Part shown: positions 6,902-15,859 of the stretch, piece after piece
How the letters are laid out: each line of letters begins with the position of its first letter
How positions within the stretch are numbered: position 1 is the first letter of the stretch
DNA from: CAUPWF01 sp964369425
GTDB lineage: Bacteria; Bacillota; Clostridia; Lachnospirales; Lachnospiraceae
Assembly: GCA_964369425.1 (NCBI GenBank)
Contig: CAYJGW010000035.1
Location: 1-26,622, forward strand
Reading direction: 5' to 3'
Length of the DNA: 26,622 nt
The notes under the pieces: model-generated
What the model saw: only the letters and a program-made list of their open reading frames with translations
Told to the model about the DNA's origin: nothing
Database searches by the model: none
Made by a program: the position numbers and the translations under genes

Positions 6902-9248
6902 AATGACGGAGAACAAATTTGTAATTCTAGACGGGGCAATGGGAACGATGCTTCAAAAGAATGGATTAAAATTAGGAGAAATGCCAGAACTTTTAAATTT
7001 TAAAAATGAACAGTTGATCCGTCATGCTCATGAGCAGTACCTAAAAGCAGGATCAGACATTGTTTACGCAAATACATTTGGTGCAAATAGGCACAAATTA
7101 GAGAATACAGGTTATTCGGTGGAGCAAGTAATTGCAAAAGCTCTGCATACAGCTAAAGAAATTGCAGGGAAGTATGGTGCTAAAGTAGCACTTGATGTAG
7201 GTCCGATTGGAGAATTATTAGAGCCTTCAGGGTTATTAACATTTGAGGCAGCATATGATATTTTTAGTGAAATTATGATTGCGGGAAAAGAGAACGGGGC
7301 AGAACTCATTGTACTTGAGACTATGACAGATTTGTATGAAGTGAAGGCAGCAGTGTTAGCGGCAAAGGAACATACAGATCTGCCAGTGTTTGTAACTATG
7401 ACTTTTGAAGAGAATGGTAGAACGTTTACGGGAGCTAGTATAGAGGCAATGGCAGTGACGCTTCAAGGGCTATCGGTGGATGCTATGGGCATTAATTGTT
7501 CTCTAGGACCACGAGAGATTCTGCCGTTGATAAAAGAATTATCACAGTATACTTACGTACCGTTGATTGCAAAGCCTAATGCAGGTCTCCCAGATCCACA
7601 GACAGGTCAGTACGATATAGAAGCAGAAGAGTTTGGACACATCATGAAAGAGTATGCGAAAGCAGGTGTAAAATACTTAGGTGGCTGCTGTGGAACAGAT
7701 GATGGTTTTATTAGAGCAATTAATAGCGCAATAAAAGATATACCATATTCTAGAAATGAGTATCAGCCAAAGACAAAGTTTTGCTCGAGTTCTGTAGTTG
7801 TTACTGTGGATGATGTGCGAGTGATAGGGGAGCGAATCAATCCGACAGGTAGAAAGGTATTTGCTCAGGCACTTAGAGAAGGGAATGTAAACTTAGTTCT
7901 AAAAGAAGCGATACAGCAGGTAGAAGCGGGTGCAGAGATTTTGGATGTTAACGTAGGGGTACCAGGATTAGATGAAGCAGAGCTATTAGTAAAAGTAGTA
8001 AAAGAATTACAAGGTGTTGTGAATGTACCTTTGCAGATTGATTCTTCAAAAGTGGAAGCTTTAGAGGCTGGTTTACGAGCTTATAATGGGAAACCGATTT
8101 TAAACTCTGTGAATGGAGAAGTGGAAAACTTAGAGAAAATATTACCATTAGCTAAAAAATATGGAGCTGCAATTATAGCTCTTACTATTGATGAAGATGG
8201 AATTCCAAAGGATGCGAAAAAACGAGTAGAAATTGCAGAAAAAATATTGTGTGCAGCGCAAAAAGAAGGAATAGCAAAGGAAGATGTTCTCGTAGACTGT
8301 CTAACGCTTACGGTGTCAGCGCAACAAGAGGATTGTTTTGAGACATTACAAGCAATGAAAGTAATTCGAGAAAAATTGGGGTTAGAGTTAGTTCTAGGAG
8401 TGTCTAATATTTCTTTTGGGATACCAAATAGAGGATTGATGAATCAAACGTTTTTAGTAACTGCCATGAGTCAAGGACTAACTTTGCCAATTATAAACCC
8501 TCATAGCCAAGGGTTGATGGATGCAATTTATGCATTTCGTGTATTGAGTGGAAAAGATTTGGGGAGCAAGAATTATATTCAGAAGTTTTCCGGTGCTGTA
8601 ATAGCAGACAAAACAGAAAAACAGACAGAATTGACCATAGAAGAAGCTATTTTAAAGGGGCTAGATGAAGAGGTGAAGGAGATAACGAATGAGTTACTTC
8701 GGATAGAGTCACCGTTAGAGATTGTGGATAAAAGGCTAATTCCAGCATTGGATATTGTAGGAGAACGATTCGAAAAAGGAGAGTTATACTTACCACAGTT
8801 GTTACGTAGTGCAAATGCATCATGTCAAGCGTTTGACTGTATTAAAAGAATCATTGCAAGCGAAGCGAAGGAAAGTGTTTCGAAGGGAACGATTATTTTA
8901 GCTACGGTTAAAGGTGATATACACGACATTGGAAAAAACATTGTGAAGGTTATTTTAGAAAATTATGGCTACAAAGTAATAGACTTGGGAAAAGATGTAG
9001 CGGGAGAAACGATTGTAAGTGCAGCGAAGCAAGCAGATGTAAGGCTAATTGGACTTTCAGCGCTGATGACAACAACTGTGGAGAGTATGAGACAGATTAT
9101 AGAGCAAGTAAGAGCATCAGGACATCCATGTAAAATTATGGTTGGAGGGGCGGTGTTAACCCCTGAATATGCGATGAAAATTGGTGCGGATTATTATGCG
9201 AAAGATGCAAAGCAATCAGCAGATATTGCAAAGGAAGTGTTGAAGTAA
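6894..9248 (+). CDS. metH: Cobalamin-dependent methionine synthase, no activation domain
   Basis: The 784-residue MetH transfers a methyl group from 5-methyl-THF through cobalamin to homocysteine. Domains in order: homocysteine-binding barrel (about 8-285) with zinc ligands C202 (INCSLG) and C265-C266 (GGCCGT); pterin-binding domain (about 305-560; GERINPTGRK); cobalamin cap (about 580-660); and cobalamin-binding domain (about 665-784) with the axial histidine H677 in GDIHDIGKN. The reactivation domain is absent from this chain and is encoded just upstream. The preferred GTG at 6894 follows GAGGAAG (6882-6888); GTG 6867 and ATG 6903 are alternatives. It overlaps the preceding stop by 8 nt and the next start by 1 nt, so it lies in a tightly coupled operon. 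Confidence 0.95.
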   Translation: MSKMTENKFVILDGAMGTMLQKNGLKLGEMPELLNFKNEQLIRHAHEQYLKAGSDIVYANTFGANRHKLENTGYSVEQVIAKALHTAKEIAGKYGAKVALDVGPIGELLEPSGLLTFEAAYDIFSEIMIAGKENGAELIVLETMTDLYEVKAAVLAAKEHTDLPVFVTMTFEENGRTFTGASIEAMAVTLQGLSVDAMGINCSLGPREILPLIKELSQYTYVPLIAKPNAGLPDPQTGQYDIEAEEFGHIMKEYAKAGVKYLGGCCGTDDGFIRAINSAIKDIPYSRNEYQPKTKFCSSSVVVTVDDVRVIGERINPTGRKVFAQALREGNVNLVLKEAIQQVEAGAEILDVNVGVPGLDEAELLVKVVKELQGVVNVPLQIDSSKVEALEAGLRAYNGKPILNSVNGEVENLEKILPLAKKYGAAIIALTIDEDGIPKDAKKRVEIAEKILCAAQKEGIAKEDVLVDCLTLTVSAQQEDCFETLQAMKVIREKLGLELVLGVSNISFGIPNRGLMNQTFLVTAMSQGLTLPIINPHSQGLMDAIYAFRVLSGKDLGSKNYIQKFSGAVIADKTEKQTELTIEEAILKGLDEEVKEITNELLRIESPLEIVDKRLIPALDIVGERFEKGELYLPQLLRSANASCQAFDCIKRIIASEAKESVSKGTIILATVKGDIHDIGKNIVKVILENYGYKVIDLGKDVAGETIVSAAKQADVRLIGLSALMTTTVESMRQIIEQVRASGHPCKIMVGGAVLTPEYAMKIGADYYAKDAKQSADIAKEVLK

Positions 9249-11005
9249 TGAATGTAAAAGAGTATTTGAGTGAGAATATATTGGTGTTTGATGGCGCTAT
9301 GGGAACATATTTTTCGTCTATTTACGAAGATTCGCTATACGACTGTGAATTAGCAAATGTCACCAATCCCAATTTAATAAAAAAGATTCATACTAGATAT
9401 TTACAGGCAGGGGCAAAAGCGATTAAAACGAATACATTTTCTGTGAAAACAACAGGAGAATTTTCGAGGCATGAAGTGATAAGTGAAGGGTATAAAATTG
9501 CTTGTAGTGCAGCAGAGAAGTTTGATGCCTTTGTATTTGCGGATATTGGGTATATCCAAGACAAGACAGGTGAGGACAAGTGCCGAGAATATTTAGAAAT
9601 TGTGGATATCTTTTTGGAATTAGGAGCGAAAAATTTTCTGTTTGAAACTTTGGCAGATGATGAAGGGGTTGTAGAGGTTGCAAACTATATTAAAGAGAAA
9701 GAAAGCGAAGCTTTTATAATTGTTTCTTTTGCTGTTGGAGCAGAAGGTGTGACCGCAAAAGGTCAATTTACCCAGTCTCTATTTGAAAAGTACAACGATG
9801 TGGATAGTGTAGATGGGGTTGGTCTTAATTGTATTTGTGGTCCGCTGCACTTAAGTAGAGTGTTGCAGACTGTGGAAAAGCCAGAAAAAAAGAAATTGAT
9901 TATTATGCCAAATGCGGGGTATCCGACAGTACAAGGAAGCCGTACTAGTTATGGAGATAATCCAATCTATTTTGCGAATCAGATGATGGAGATAGCGAAG
10001 CAATCTGTGGATATCTTAGGTGGGTGTTGCGGGACAAATCCAGAGTTTATCAGAGAGTTGAAGAATTTACTAGATAGTGCAAAGAATCGGGTTTCAAAAC
10101 CACAAAAAAAAATGATGAAAGACACAAAAAAGGTGGTTCGAGTCAATCAATTTTATGAAAAGCTTAGAAAGGGCGAAAAGCCTATTGCGGTTGAATTAGA
10201 CTCACCTCTTGTAGATAATGTGAAGAATTTCATGAAAAATGCAGGTTCTTTAAAACGAATAGGGGCGGATATGATAACGATTGCAGATTGTCCAGTGGCG
10301 AGAGCGCGAATGGATAGCAGTCTTCTTGCTTGCAAAATTAAGAGAGAGGTGGACATGGATGCAATGCCACACTTGACTTGCAGAGATCGCAACATCAACG
10401 CTTCAAAAGCACTACTCTTAGGTCTGAGTGTAGAGGATGTGAATAATGTATTAGTGGTGACAGGGGATCCGGTCCCTTCTGCAATTAGAGACGAAGTGAA
10501 AACAGTGTTTCAGTATAACTCAAGCTTACTAATCAATCATATTAGCAACTTAAATGAGACTATGTTTTCATCGCCATTTTACTTATATGCGGCATTGAAT
10601 TTAAATGCATGCAATTTTGAAGCACAATTGAAGGTGGCATTAAAAAAGCAGGATAGTGGAGCAATGGGATTTTTTACCCAACCTGTGCATAGCGAAATGG
10701 CAATTAAGAATTTAAAGCGAGCAAAAGAGGTACTTACCGTTCCAATCATAGTGGGGATTATGCCAATTGTGAGTTATAGAAATGCTAATTTCATGAATAA
10801 TGAGGTTCCAGGAATTGTTGTATCAGAGGAAATTTTATTGCAATATAAAGATAAATCGGTTGAGGAGTGTGGAGAGTTATCAGTGAAGATATCTTGTGAA
10901 ATGATTGACCGTATCAGTGAATATGCAGATGGATTTTATCTCATTACACTTTTTGGAAAAATAGAACCAATTTGTAAAATAATAGAGTATATCAAAAAAA
11001 GATAA
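9248..11005 (+). CDS. yitJ: Homocysteine S-methyltransferase / methylene-THF reductase fusion
   Basis: The 585-residue bifunctional protein is of the B. subtilis YitJ type. Residues about 1-285 form a homocysteine S-methyltransferase barrel with zinc ligands C195 (GLNCICG) and C260-C261 (LGGCCGTNPEF). Residues about 300-585 form a MetF-like flavoprotein that reduces methylene-THF to methyl-THF, shown by HLTCRDRN (375-382), VVTGDPVPS and FFTQPV (475-480). The start ATG shares one base with the metH stop (TAATG), and the upstream AAGGAAGTG lies inside metH. It would supply methyl-THF to MetH. Its own homocysteine domain duplicates that of MetH; whether it is catalytic or has a folate-channelling role cannot be decided here. 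The last codons lie inside a palindrome. Confidence 0.93.
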   Translation: MNVKEYLSENILVFDGAMGTYFSSIYEDSLYDCELANVTNPNLIKKIHTRYLQAGAKAIKTNTFSVKTTGEFSRHEVISEGYKIACSAAEKFDAFVFADIGYIQDKTGEDKCREYLEIVDIFLELGAKNFLFETLADDEGVVEVANYIKEKESEAFIIVSFAVGAEGVTAKGQFTQSLFEKYNDVDSVDGVGLNCICGPLHLSRVLQTVEKPEKKKLIIMPNAGYPTVQGSRTSYGDNPIYFANQMMEIAKQSVDILGGCCGTNPEFIRELKNLLDSAKNRVSKPQKKMMKDTKKVVRVNQFYEKLRKGEKPIAVELDSPLVDNVKNFMKNAGSLKRIGADMITIADCPVARARMDSSLLACKIKREVDMDAMPHLTCRDRNINASKALLLGLSVEDVNNVLVVTGDPVPSAIRDEVKTVFQYNSSLLINHISNLNETMFSSPFYLYAALNLNACNFEAQLKVALKKQDSGAMGFFTQPVHSEMAIKNLKRAKEVLTVPIIVGIMPIVSYRNANFMNNEVPGIVVSEEILLQYKDKSVEECGELSVKISCEMIDRISEYADGFYLITLFGKIEPICKIIEYIKKR

Positions 11006-11026
11006 TTATCTTTTTTTGATATACTC
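10985..11026. terminator. Perfect 42-bp palindrome, bidirectional terminator
   Basis: Two 21-bp arms are perfect complements with no spacer. Each contains a run of seven A or T. The stop codon of the upstream gene (11003-11005) falls at the dyad centre, so the left arm is coding sequence. TTTT follows on the + strand (11028-11031), and the convergent minus-strand gene ends 7 nt away at 11033. It should stop transcription from both sides. Confidence 0.85.
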
Positions 11027-11032
11027 GTTTTG

Positions 11033-12121
11033 CTATTTAGAAGCAGGTACAACGATAATATCTTTTGTGAATTTATTCAATACTTCGCATCCGTCTTCTG
11101 TAATGATTACAAGATCCTCGATGCGTACGCCGATTCCCTCTTCAGCAAGGTAAATTCCAGGTTCGATAGAAAAGCATTGTCCTACTTGAATGATATCTTC
11201 GTTTACAGCAGAGACATCACCGAACTCATGATCTTCTAAACCACACGAATGACCAGTTCTGTGAGTGAAATATTTACCATATCCCTTTTCTTCGATGTAG
11301 TTTCTACAAGCGAGGTCTACATCCTTCATCTTGTTTCCAGGTTTTGCAGCTGCGATACCGCGAAGTTGAGCTTCTAATACAATATTGTAAATTTCACGTT
11401 GCCTATCAGAAATCTCACCGATGAAGACTGTACGAGTCATATCAGAGGCATAGCCATCTTTAAACCCGCCGATATCAAGAACAACACAATCACCGTAGTT
11501 TCCTTTTGTATCGTCAGTTGCATGATGTGGATCAGCAGCATTTTTAGCATAAGCAGTGATTGGATCAAAGGAAAGACCTTCACAACCTAAGTCTTTATAA
11601 ATAGCACGAACTTTTTCATCTAGCTCCATCTCGGTATAGCCATCAGAAACAAGAGGATATAAACGTTCCATTGCCAAATCATTCAATCTTGAAGATTCTC
11701 GAAGTAATGCGATTTCGTCTTCTCCCTTAATCATTCTTACATAGTCTACGATAAGTGAGCCGTTTACATATTTGTTTTCAGGCTTTAGTTCCTGTAGACG
11801 AAGCAAGAATTTCGCTGGCCAAGTCTTATCGATTCCAATAGGAGCGGTGTTGTCGATAAGCTCAGATAAAAAGACTACACCATCTTGAATGTCATTGTAC
11901 CAAACTAAATCGACTCCGAGGTCTTTTTCTTGAGGGAAAAGTTCGTTAATTACCAGTTTGTGATTGCCATTTTCGTTTAGTAGTAAAGCAAGCAACCGTT
12001 CACCTGGATGAATCCATCCCCCTGTTAAATAGAAGATTGCAGTTGGATCGGAAACGATCATTTGTTGTAATCCTTGATTTTTCATAGCCGCAAGGATACG
12101 GCTAACTCTTGATGCGTTCAT
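11033..12121 (-). CDS. M24-family Xaa-Pro aminopeptidase
   Basis: The 362-residue metallopeptidase of the prolidase/aminopeptidase P type cleaves the N-terminal residue next to proline in the cytoplasm. An N-terminal creatinase-like domain (about 1-130, DPTAIFYLTGGWIHPGERL) precedes the pita-bread fold. All five metal ligands are present: D216 (VLDIGG), D227 (ASDMTR), H291 (RTGHSCG), E320 (SIEPGIY) and E335 (VRIEDL). The start ATG (12121-12119) follows GAAAGGAG on the minus strand with 9-nt spacing. It lies 46 nt downstream of the EFR1 gene in the same direction and probably shares its promoter. Dipeptidase and aminopeptidase activity cannot be separated by sequence alone. Confidence 0.92.
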   Translation of the reverse strand: MNASRVSRILAAMKNQGLQQMIVSDPTAIFYLTGGWIHPGERLLALLLNENGNHKLVINELFPQEKDLGVDLVWYNDIQDGVVFLSELIDNTAPIGIDKTWPAKFLLRLQELKPENKYVNGSLIVDYVRMIKGEDEIALLRESSRLNDLAMERLYPLVSDGYTEMELDEKVRAIYKDLGCEGLSFDPITAYAKNAADPHHATDDTKGNYGDCVVLDIGGFKDGYASDMTRTVFIGEISDRQREIYNIVLEAQLRGIAAAKPGNKMKDVDLACRNYIEEKGYGKYFTHRTGHSCGLEDHEFGDVSAVNEDIIQVGQCFSIEPGIYLAEEGIGVRIEDLVIITEDGCEVLNKFTKDIIVVPASK

Positions 12122-12167
12122 AGCAAAAAGCTCCTTTCTTTTGTGAAAAAATTATAAAGAATTAAAA

Positions 12168-12929
12168 CTAGAGATAGTACTCTGTTTTATATCCGTTCTT
12201 AAAAGGTATGAATTTTGAAAGCCGAGGAGTGATTGCTCCTGATGGACAATTATAAATACAACTCATACACATCATACAATTACATCCAAATTTTGGTGGA
12301 CGCCCTTTAAATGTTTTGATGTTCTTTGTTGGGCATAGTTTGGCACATCCATTACATTGGCTACACCTGTGGTTCGCATACAGTTCGAGTCCGAAGAGTT
12401 TCACAGCTAAATGTTCGACTTTACTAATTTTGCTCATAATAATAGCTTTTCGCGGTATGGGCTTAAAGTCTTGTTTGTTCGTGAGAATCTTATCGGCTAC
12501 ATCCGAGAGTGTAGAAAGTGTATCGGCGATGAGTTCTTGTCCTTTGCTACGAGGAAATTGATATACGATTGTCAGTGGCATTGCAACATTTCTATTGATG
12601 CCGATTCGCCACCCTTTTTTTCGGGCAATGTGGAGTAGAGGTAATGAAGCGGCATCATTTATCCAAAGTGTATTACAACCAACGTTAATAATGTGTAATT
12701 TTTTAAATGCGAATGAAGGAATGGATTCCATCATTTTTGCAACAACAGGTGTAACAGAAAAAGCGTGTATCGGTGACAGTAAAATTACTTCTTCTACGGA
12801 CGGAAGTCCATTTTTTTGAAGTGATTTTGCATTAATAATCTGTGTACTCGCATCACCTAACAATGATTTTAGATGATGTGCTAAATACTTGGTGTTACCT
12901 GTAGAAGTAAAATATAGAATAGCCCTCAT
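12168..12929 (-). CDS. EFR1-type flavodoxin-ferredoxin protein
   Basis: The 253-residue protein combines an N-terminal flavodoxin-like domain (MRAILYFTSTGNTKYLAHHL, FMN-phosphate loop TSTGNT) with a C-terminal double [4Fe-4S] ferredoxin module. The cluster cysteines are in CSQCNGCAKLCP and CNCMMCMSCIYNCP, two CxxCxxC...CP patterns. It is a probable electron carrier of the EFR1 family of anaerobes, with partner unknown. The start ATG (12929-12927) follows AGGAGG (12940-12935) on the minus strand. The open frame continues upstream to 13337, but that extension runs antisense to the sensor kinase and has no domain, so it is not used. It is followed by the M24 peptidase. Confidence 0.9.
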   Translation of the reverse strand: MRAILYFTSTGNTKYLAHHLKSLLGDASTQIINAKSLQKNGLPSVEEVILLSPIHAFSVTPVVAKMMESIPSFAFKKLHIINVGCNTLWINDAASLPLLHIARKKGWRIGINRNVAMPLTIVYQFPRSKGQELIADTLSTLSDVADKILTNKQDFKPIPRKAIIMSKISKVEHLAVKLFGLELYANHRCSQCNGCAKLCPTKNIKTFKGRPPKFGCNCMMCMSCIYNCPSGAITPRLSKFIPFKNGYKTEYYL

Positions 12930-12974
12930 GAAAACCTCCTTTATCAGACGAACGTTAACAAAATTCATATCTAT

Positions 12975-13003
12975 ATTATCTCTGATTTTTAGAAAAATAA
13001 CAA
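12975..13003 (-). promoter_or_regulatory. Promoter for the minus-strand ferredoxin/peptidase pair
   Basis: On the minus strand TTGTTA (13003-12998) and GATAAT (12980-12975) are 17 nt apart. The predicted start is about 40 nt upstream of the EFR1 start codon. It is divergent from, and close to, the kinase promoter at 13024-13052. Confidence 0.6.
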
Positions 13004-13023
13004 GCTTTTTATAAGATATAAAA

Positions 13024-13052
13024 TTGCCTTTTATGAGATAATCATATATAAT
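13024..13052 (+). promoter_or_regulatory. Promoter of the sensor kinase/response regulator operon
   Basis: TTGCCT (13024-13029) and a consensus TATAAT (13047-13052) are 17 nt apart. The leader is short, about 20 nt, and ends at GAGGA (13069-13073) before the ATG at 13081. Confidence 0.7.
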
Positions 13053-13080
13053 CGTTGTGAAGGATTGCGAGGAATGAAAA

Positions 13081-15078
13081 ATGGCTAGACGAAAAAAAAC
13101 GGTTTTTATAATACTGATTAGTATTCTTGCATTATGCTTAGGGATAGGATATATGCGAACACAGTATAGAGAGAAGGTACTTGATACAGTTACAGTGTAT
13201 TCACGAAATGGAGTTTGGGATTTGCGAGAGATAGATTTTACAAAGACCATAGTGAAGCTTGCTGGAGATGTAGAGTATATAGAAGGTGAGCTTTTAACAC
13301 CAGAAGAATTTGAAGACAGAGAAGAAGAGGCAGACATTGGAGATCCAATTGATCAAAATTCAGCGCGAACGGCTAGATTATTATTGCAGATGCCGGATAA
13401 CGGTGATTATGCACTTGATACATATGGAGATTATGCAAGGTCAATTTATGTCAATGGAGAATGGGAAGATATGAGTGGAACTCCAGGGGAGACAGCGGAA
13501 ACTTTTAAACCTGGATTTGAGCCGCTATACATGGAGGTGGAAGCGGATAATGGTGTCATTGAAATCATTTCCCAAGGTGGTAATTTTGTGCATGTTTCAG
13601 GTAGCTCCTATTCCAATATGGTTGTGGGAGAACCAGAAAATTTAAGGTGGTATCTAGATGTTGGGGACATCGTAGGGGGCGTAGAGATGGGGATTCTCCT
13701 AGCATTATTTGTGGTGCATTTTATATTAGGATTTATATTTCAAGAATATCAACTCAATATAAGATTTTCCTTGCTTTGTTTAGTTTGGTTCATAAGGCTT
13801 GGTTTAACAGGAACTAAGTTATTGTATCAGGTATTGCCGCATATTCCCTGGGAAGTGGCATTTAAGTTAGAATATATTACAATTGCAGCTAGTGTGATTC
13901 TATTAGCAGGAATTGTGAGAAGACAATATAAAGGAATATTAAGTGAACGTGTATTTACAGTGACCAATATAGTTTTTTATGTATTTCTCGTTGCATTTAT
14001 GGTGCTTGATACGTATACTATGTCTAGGCTATTGATACTTGTAATTGGGCTTTATTTTGTAGTAGTAGTATATATTACGATAGGGATATCTCTGTGGATT
14101 GTACTCAATTGGAAGAGTGCGAAGTTAGAAATTGCTCAAGTGGCTACAATTTTCCCACTGTTATTTTTGTTTATAGCGGTTGTACAAGAAGGTCTATATT
14201 ATAGTGAGTTAGATATTTTAGGTTTGGGTTACACAATGACAGAGGTGGCAATACTTGCAGTAGCGTTTTGTGAGACAATCTTTTTGTGCTATTCGACGAT
14301 GGAAGCGGTGAAAGAGATAAGGTTAAAAGAAGAAGGTAGCCGAAGAAAAGCAGAAGAGTTGGAGCGCTTTTTAGAGATGAAGGCTAGTTTTATGGGAATC
14401 GTAGCGCATGAGATTAAGACTCCTCTATCTATCGTGATGGGTGGTGCGGGAGAAAGTTTGGACATAATAGAGGATATTGAATCATATCCTGTTGGTCGGT
14501 CTATCACTGAAGAATTAAATGATGTAAAAAAAGATATGGATATTATCATAAAGACCGTTAAAAACCTAAACCAGACAGTGTTTGATCTTTTGGATACGAC
14601 AGCACTAGAAACGGGACGTTTGTCGCTTACTTTTCAGTATGTAGAGTTGAAGTCTTTTATTATAGATGTGAGAGAACAGTATAGTGGTCAATTAGACAAA
14701 AGTGGGAATCAGGTTATTTTAGATTTGGAAGAGGATATACAGCCGATTAAAGCTGACGAAAAGCGATTGAGGCAAGTGATGTTCAACTTGTTGTCTAATG
14801 CATTGAGACATACAAAAAACGGAGAAATTAAAATAAAATTATGGCAAGAAGATAAAATGGTTTATATAGAAGTTGAGGATACTGGCGAGGGAATCAAAAA
14901 AGAACTTCTGGGGAAATTGACAAAGGGATACATTGATGGAGGTCCTCATGGCTATAGAGGTGGGATTGGAATCTATGTATGTCAACAAGTAATAGAATCT
15001 CACGAAGGCACATTTGAGATACAAGCTCAAGAGGGTGTGGGAACAAGTGTTAGAGTTGGATTGAAAAAGGAGAAGTAA
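13081..15078 (+). CDS. 7TM-receptor-like sensor histidine kinase
   Basis: The 665-residue membrane kinase has a first membrane segment at about 8-24, an extracytoplasmic region (about 25-195) and then seven predicted membrane helices (about 201-219, 226-245, 262-279, 293-311, 316-341, 354-370, 386-403). This is the 7TMR-DISM layout. A coiled linker (410-432) leads to the dimerisation domain with phospho-acceptor H443 (GIVAHEIKTPLS). The ATPase domain shows the N box (NLLSNALRHT, 569-578), G1 (DTGEGI, 600-605) and G2 (GGIGIYV, 627-633). It is complete. The ligand is unknown; the acidic extracellular part suggests a carbohydrate or small-molecule sensor, by analogy only. The response regulator gene follows after 3 nt. 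Confidence 0.93.
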   Translation: MARRKKTVFIILISILALCLGIGYMRTQYREKVLDTVTVYSRNGVWDLREIDFTKTIVKLAGDVEYIEGELLTPEEFEDREEEADIGDPIDQNSARTARLLLQMPDNGDYALDTYGDYARSIYVNGEWEDMSGTPGETAETFKPGFEPLYMEVEADNGVIEIISQGGNFVHVSGSSYSNMVVGEPENLRWYLDVGDIVGGVEMGILLALFVVHFILGFIFQEYQLNIRFSLLCLVWFIRLGLTGTKLLYQVLPHIPWEVAFKLEYITIAASVILLAGIVRRQYKGILSERVFTVTNIVFYVFLVAFMVLDTYTMSRLLILVIGLYFVVVVYITIGISLWIVLNWKSAKLEIAQVATIFPLLFLFIAVVQEGLYYSELDILGLGYTMTEVAILAVAFCETIFLCYSTMEAVKEIRLKEEGSRRKAEELERFLEMKASFMGIVAHEIKTPLSIVMGGAGESLDIIEDIESYPVGRSITEELNDVKKDMDIIIKTVKNLNQTVFDLLDTTALETGRLSLTFQYVELKSFIIDVREQYSGQLDKSGNQVILDLEEDIQPIKADEKRLRQVMFNLLSNALRHTKNGEIKIKLWQEDKMVYIEVEDTGEGIKKELLGKLTKGYIDGGPHGYRGGIGIYVCQQVIESHEGTFEIQAQEGVGTSVRVGLKKEK

Positions 15079-15081
15079 GAA

Positions 15082-15768
15082 ATGGAAACAAAGGGTTTAA
15101 TATTAATGGTGGAAGATGAAACTTCGATGCTTGGATTTGCACAGCGAAAGTTAAAAAGATGCAATTATGAAGTGCATACAGCAGAATCTATAGCGGAAGC
15201 TGAAAAAGTTTTGGTTGAGATAACGCCAGATTTGGTAATATTAGATGTGATGTTACCAGATGGCGACGGCATGGAGTTTTGTAAGAAAATCAGAGAGAAG
15301 TCGAATGTGTTGATTGTGTTTGTAACGGGAAAGACAGAGACGGTAGACAAAGTAAAAGGGTTGAATGTTGGTGGTGATTATTACCTGACTAAGCCTTACG
15401 AACTAGAAGAATTAGTGGCGGTTGTAGATAGTTTGATGAGAAGAGCACCAGAAAAAATCGATGAGACTAAGGAATTGAAAGTGGGAGAATTGGTTTTACG
15501 CCTTGGAGTAATGAGGGCTACGATGGGTGGAGAAGAAATACAGCTAACGCCGAAAGAATTTTTATTACTGTGGGCATTGGCTGAGAGTGTAAACAATCCA
15601 GTGGATACGGAAGCTCTATACGAAAAAGTATGGAATAATCCGATGAATCAAGATGGGCGTGCCTTATGGGTGCAATTGTCGAGATTGAGAAAGAAATTAG
15701 AAGAATATGAAGATTTTGAAATTAAAAATCATCGTTCAAAAGGGTATTATCTTTCTTACATGGAATAA
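15082..15768 (+). CDS. OmpR/PhoB-family response regulator
   Basis: The 228-residue DNA-binding regulator has an N-terminal receiver domain (about 5-118) with acidic pocket E11-D12, phosphorylation site D55 (VILDVMLPDGDG), T82 and K104 (YLTKPYELEE). The C-terminal winged helix (about 130-226) contains the typical LTPKEFLLLWAL and a wing ending in HRSKGYYLSY. It should be phosphorylated by the kinase encoded immediately upstream; AAGGAGAAG at the end of the kinase gene is its ribosome binding site. Its targets are unknown. The next gene, divIC, has its own promoter, so the pair forms a separate operon inserted beside the division/sporulation cluster. Confidence 0.94.
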   Translation: METKGLILMVEDETSMLGFAQRKLKRCNYEVHTAESIAEAEKVLVEITPDLVILDVMLPDGDGMEFCKKIREKSNVLIVFVTGKTETVDKVKGLNVGGDYYLTKPYELEELVAVVDSLMRRAPEKIDETKELKVGELVLRLGVMRATMGGEEIQLTPKEFLLLWALAESVNNPVDTEALYEKVWNNPMNQDGRALWVQLSRLRKKLEEYEDFEIKNHRSKGYYLSYME

Positions 15769-15782
15769 ATCGAAAAAAGTAC

Positions 15783-15811
15783 TTGAAAAAACATTTTAAA
15801 AACAGTATGAT
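15783..15811 (+). promoter_or_regulatory. Promoter of divIC
   Basis: TTGAAA (15783-15788) and TATGAT (15806-15811) are spaced by 17 nt. The predicted start is about 40 nt before the divIC start codon. Confidence 0.65.
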
Positions 15812-15859
15812 TACATGGAGGGCGTATAAAGTGGAGAAATAATAAGGGATGTGTTAGAA

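Noticed and set aside
11030..11239. Small + strand frame inside the M24 peptidase gene
   Set aside because: It is antisense to a complete peptidase gene and has no ribosome binding site or recognisable motif.
12930..13337. N-terminal extension of the EFR1 frame
   Set aside because: It runs antisense to the kinase gene and across both divergent promoters; the ATG at 12929 has a perfect AGGAGG.
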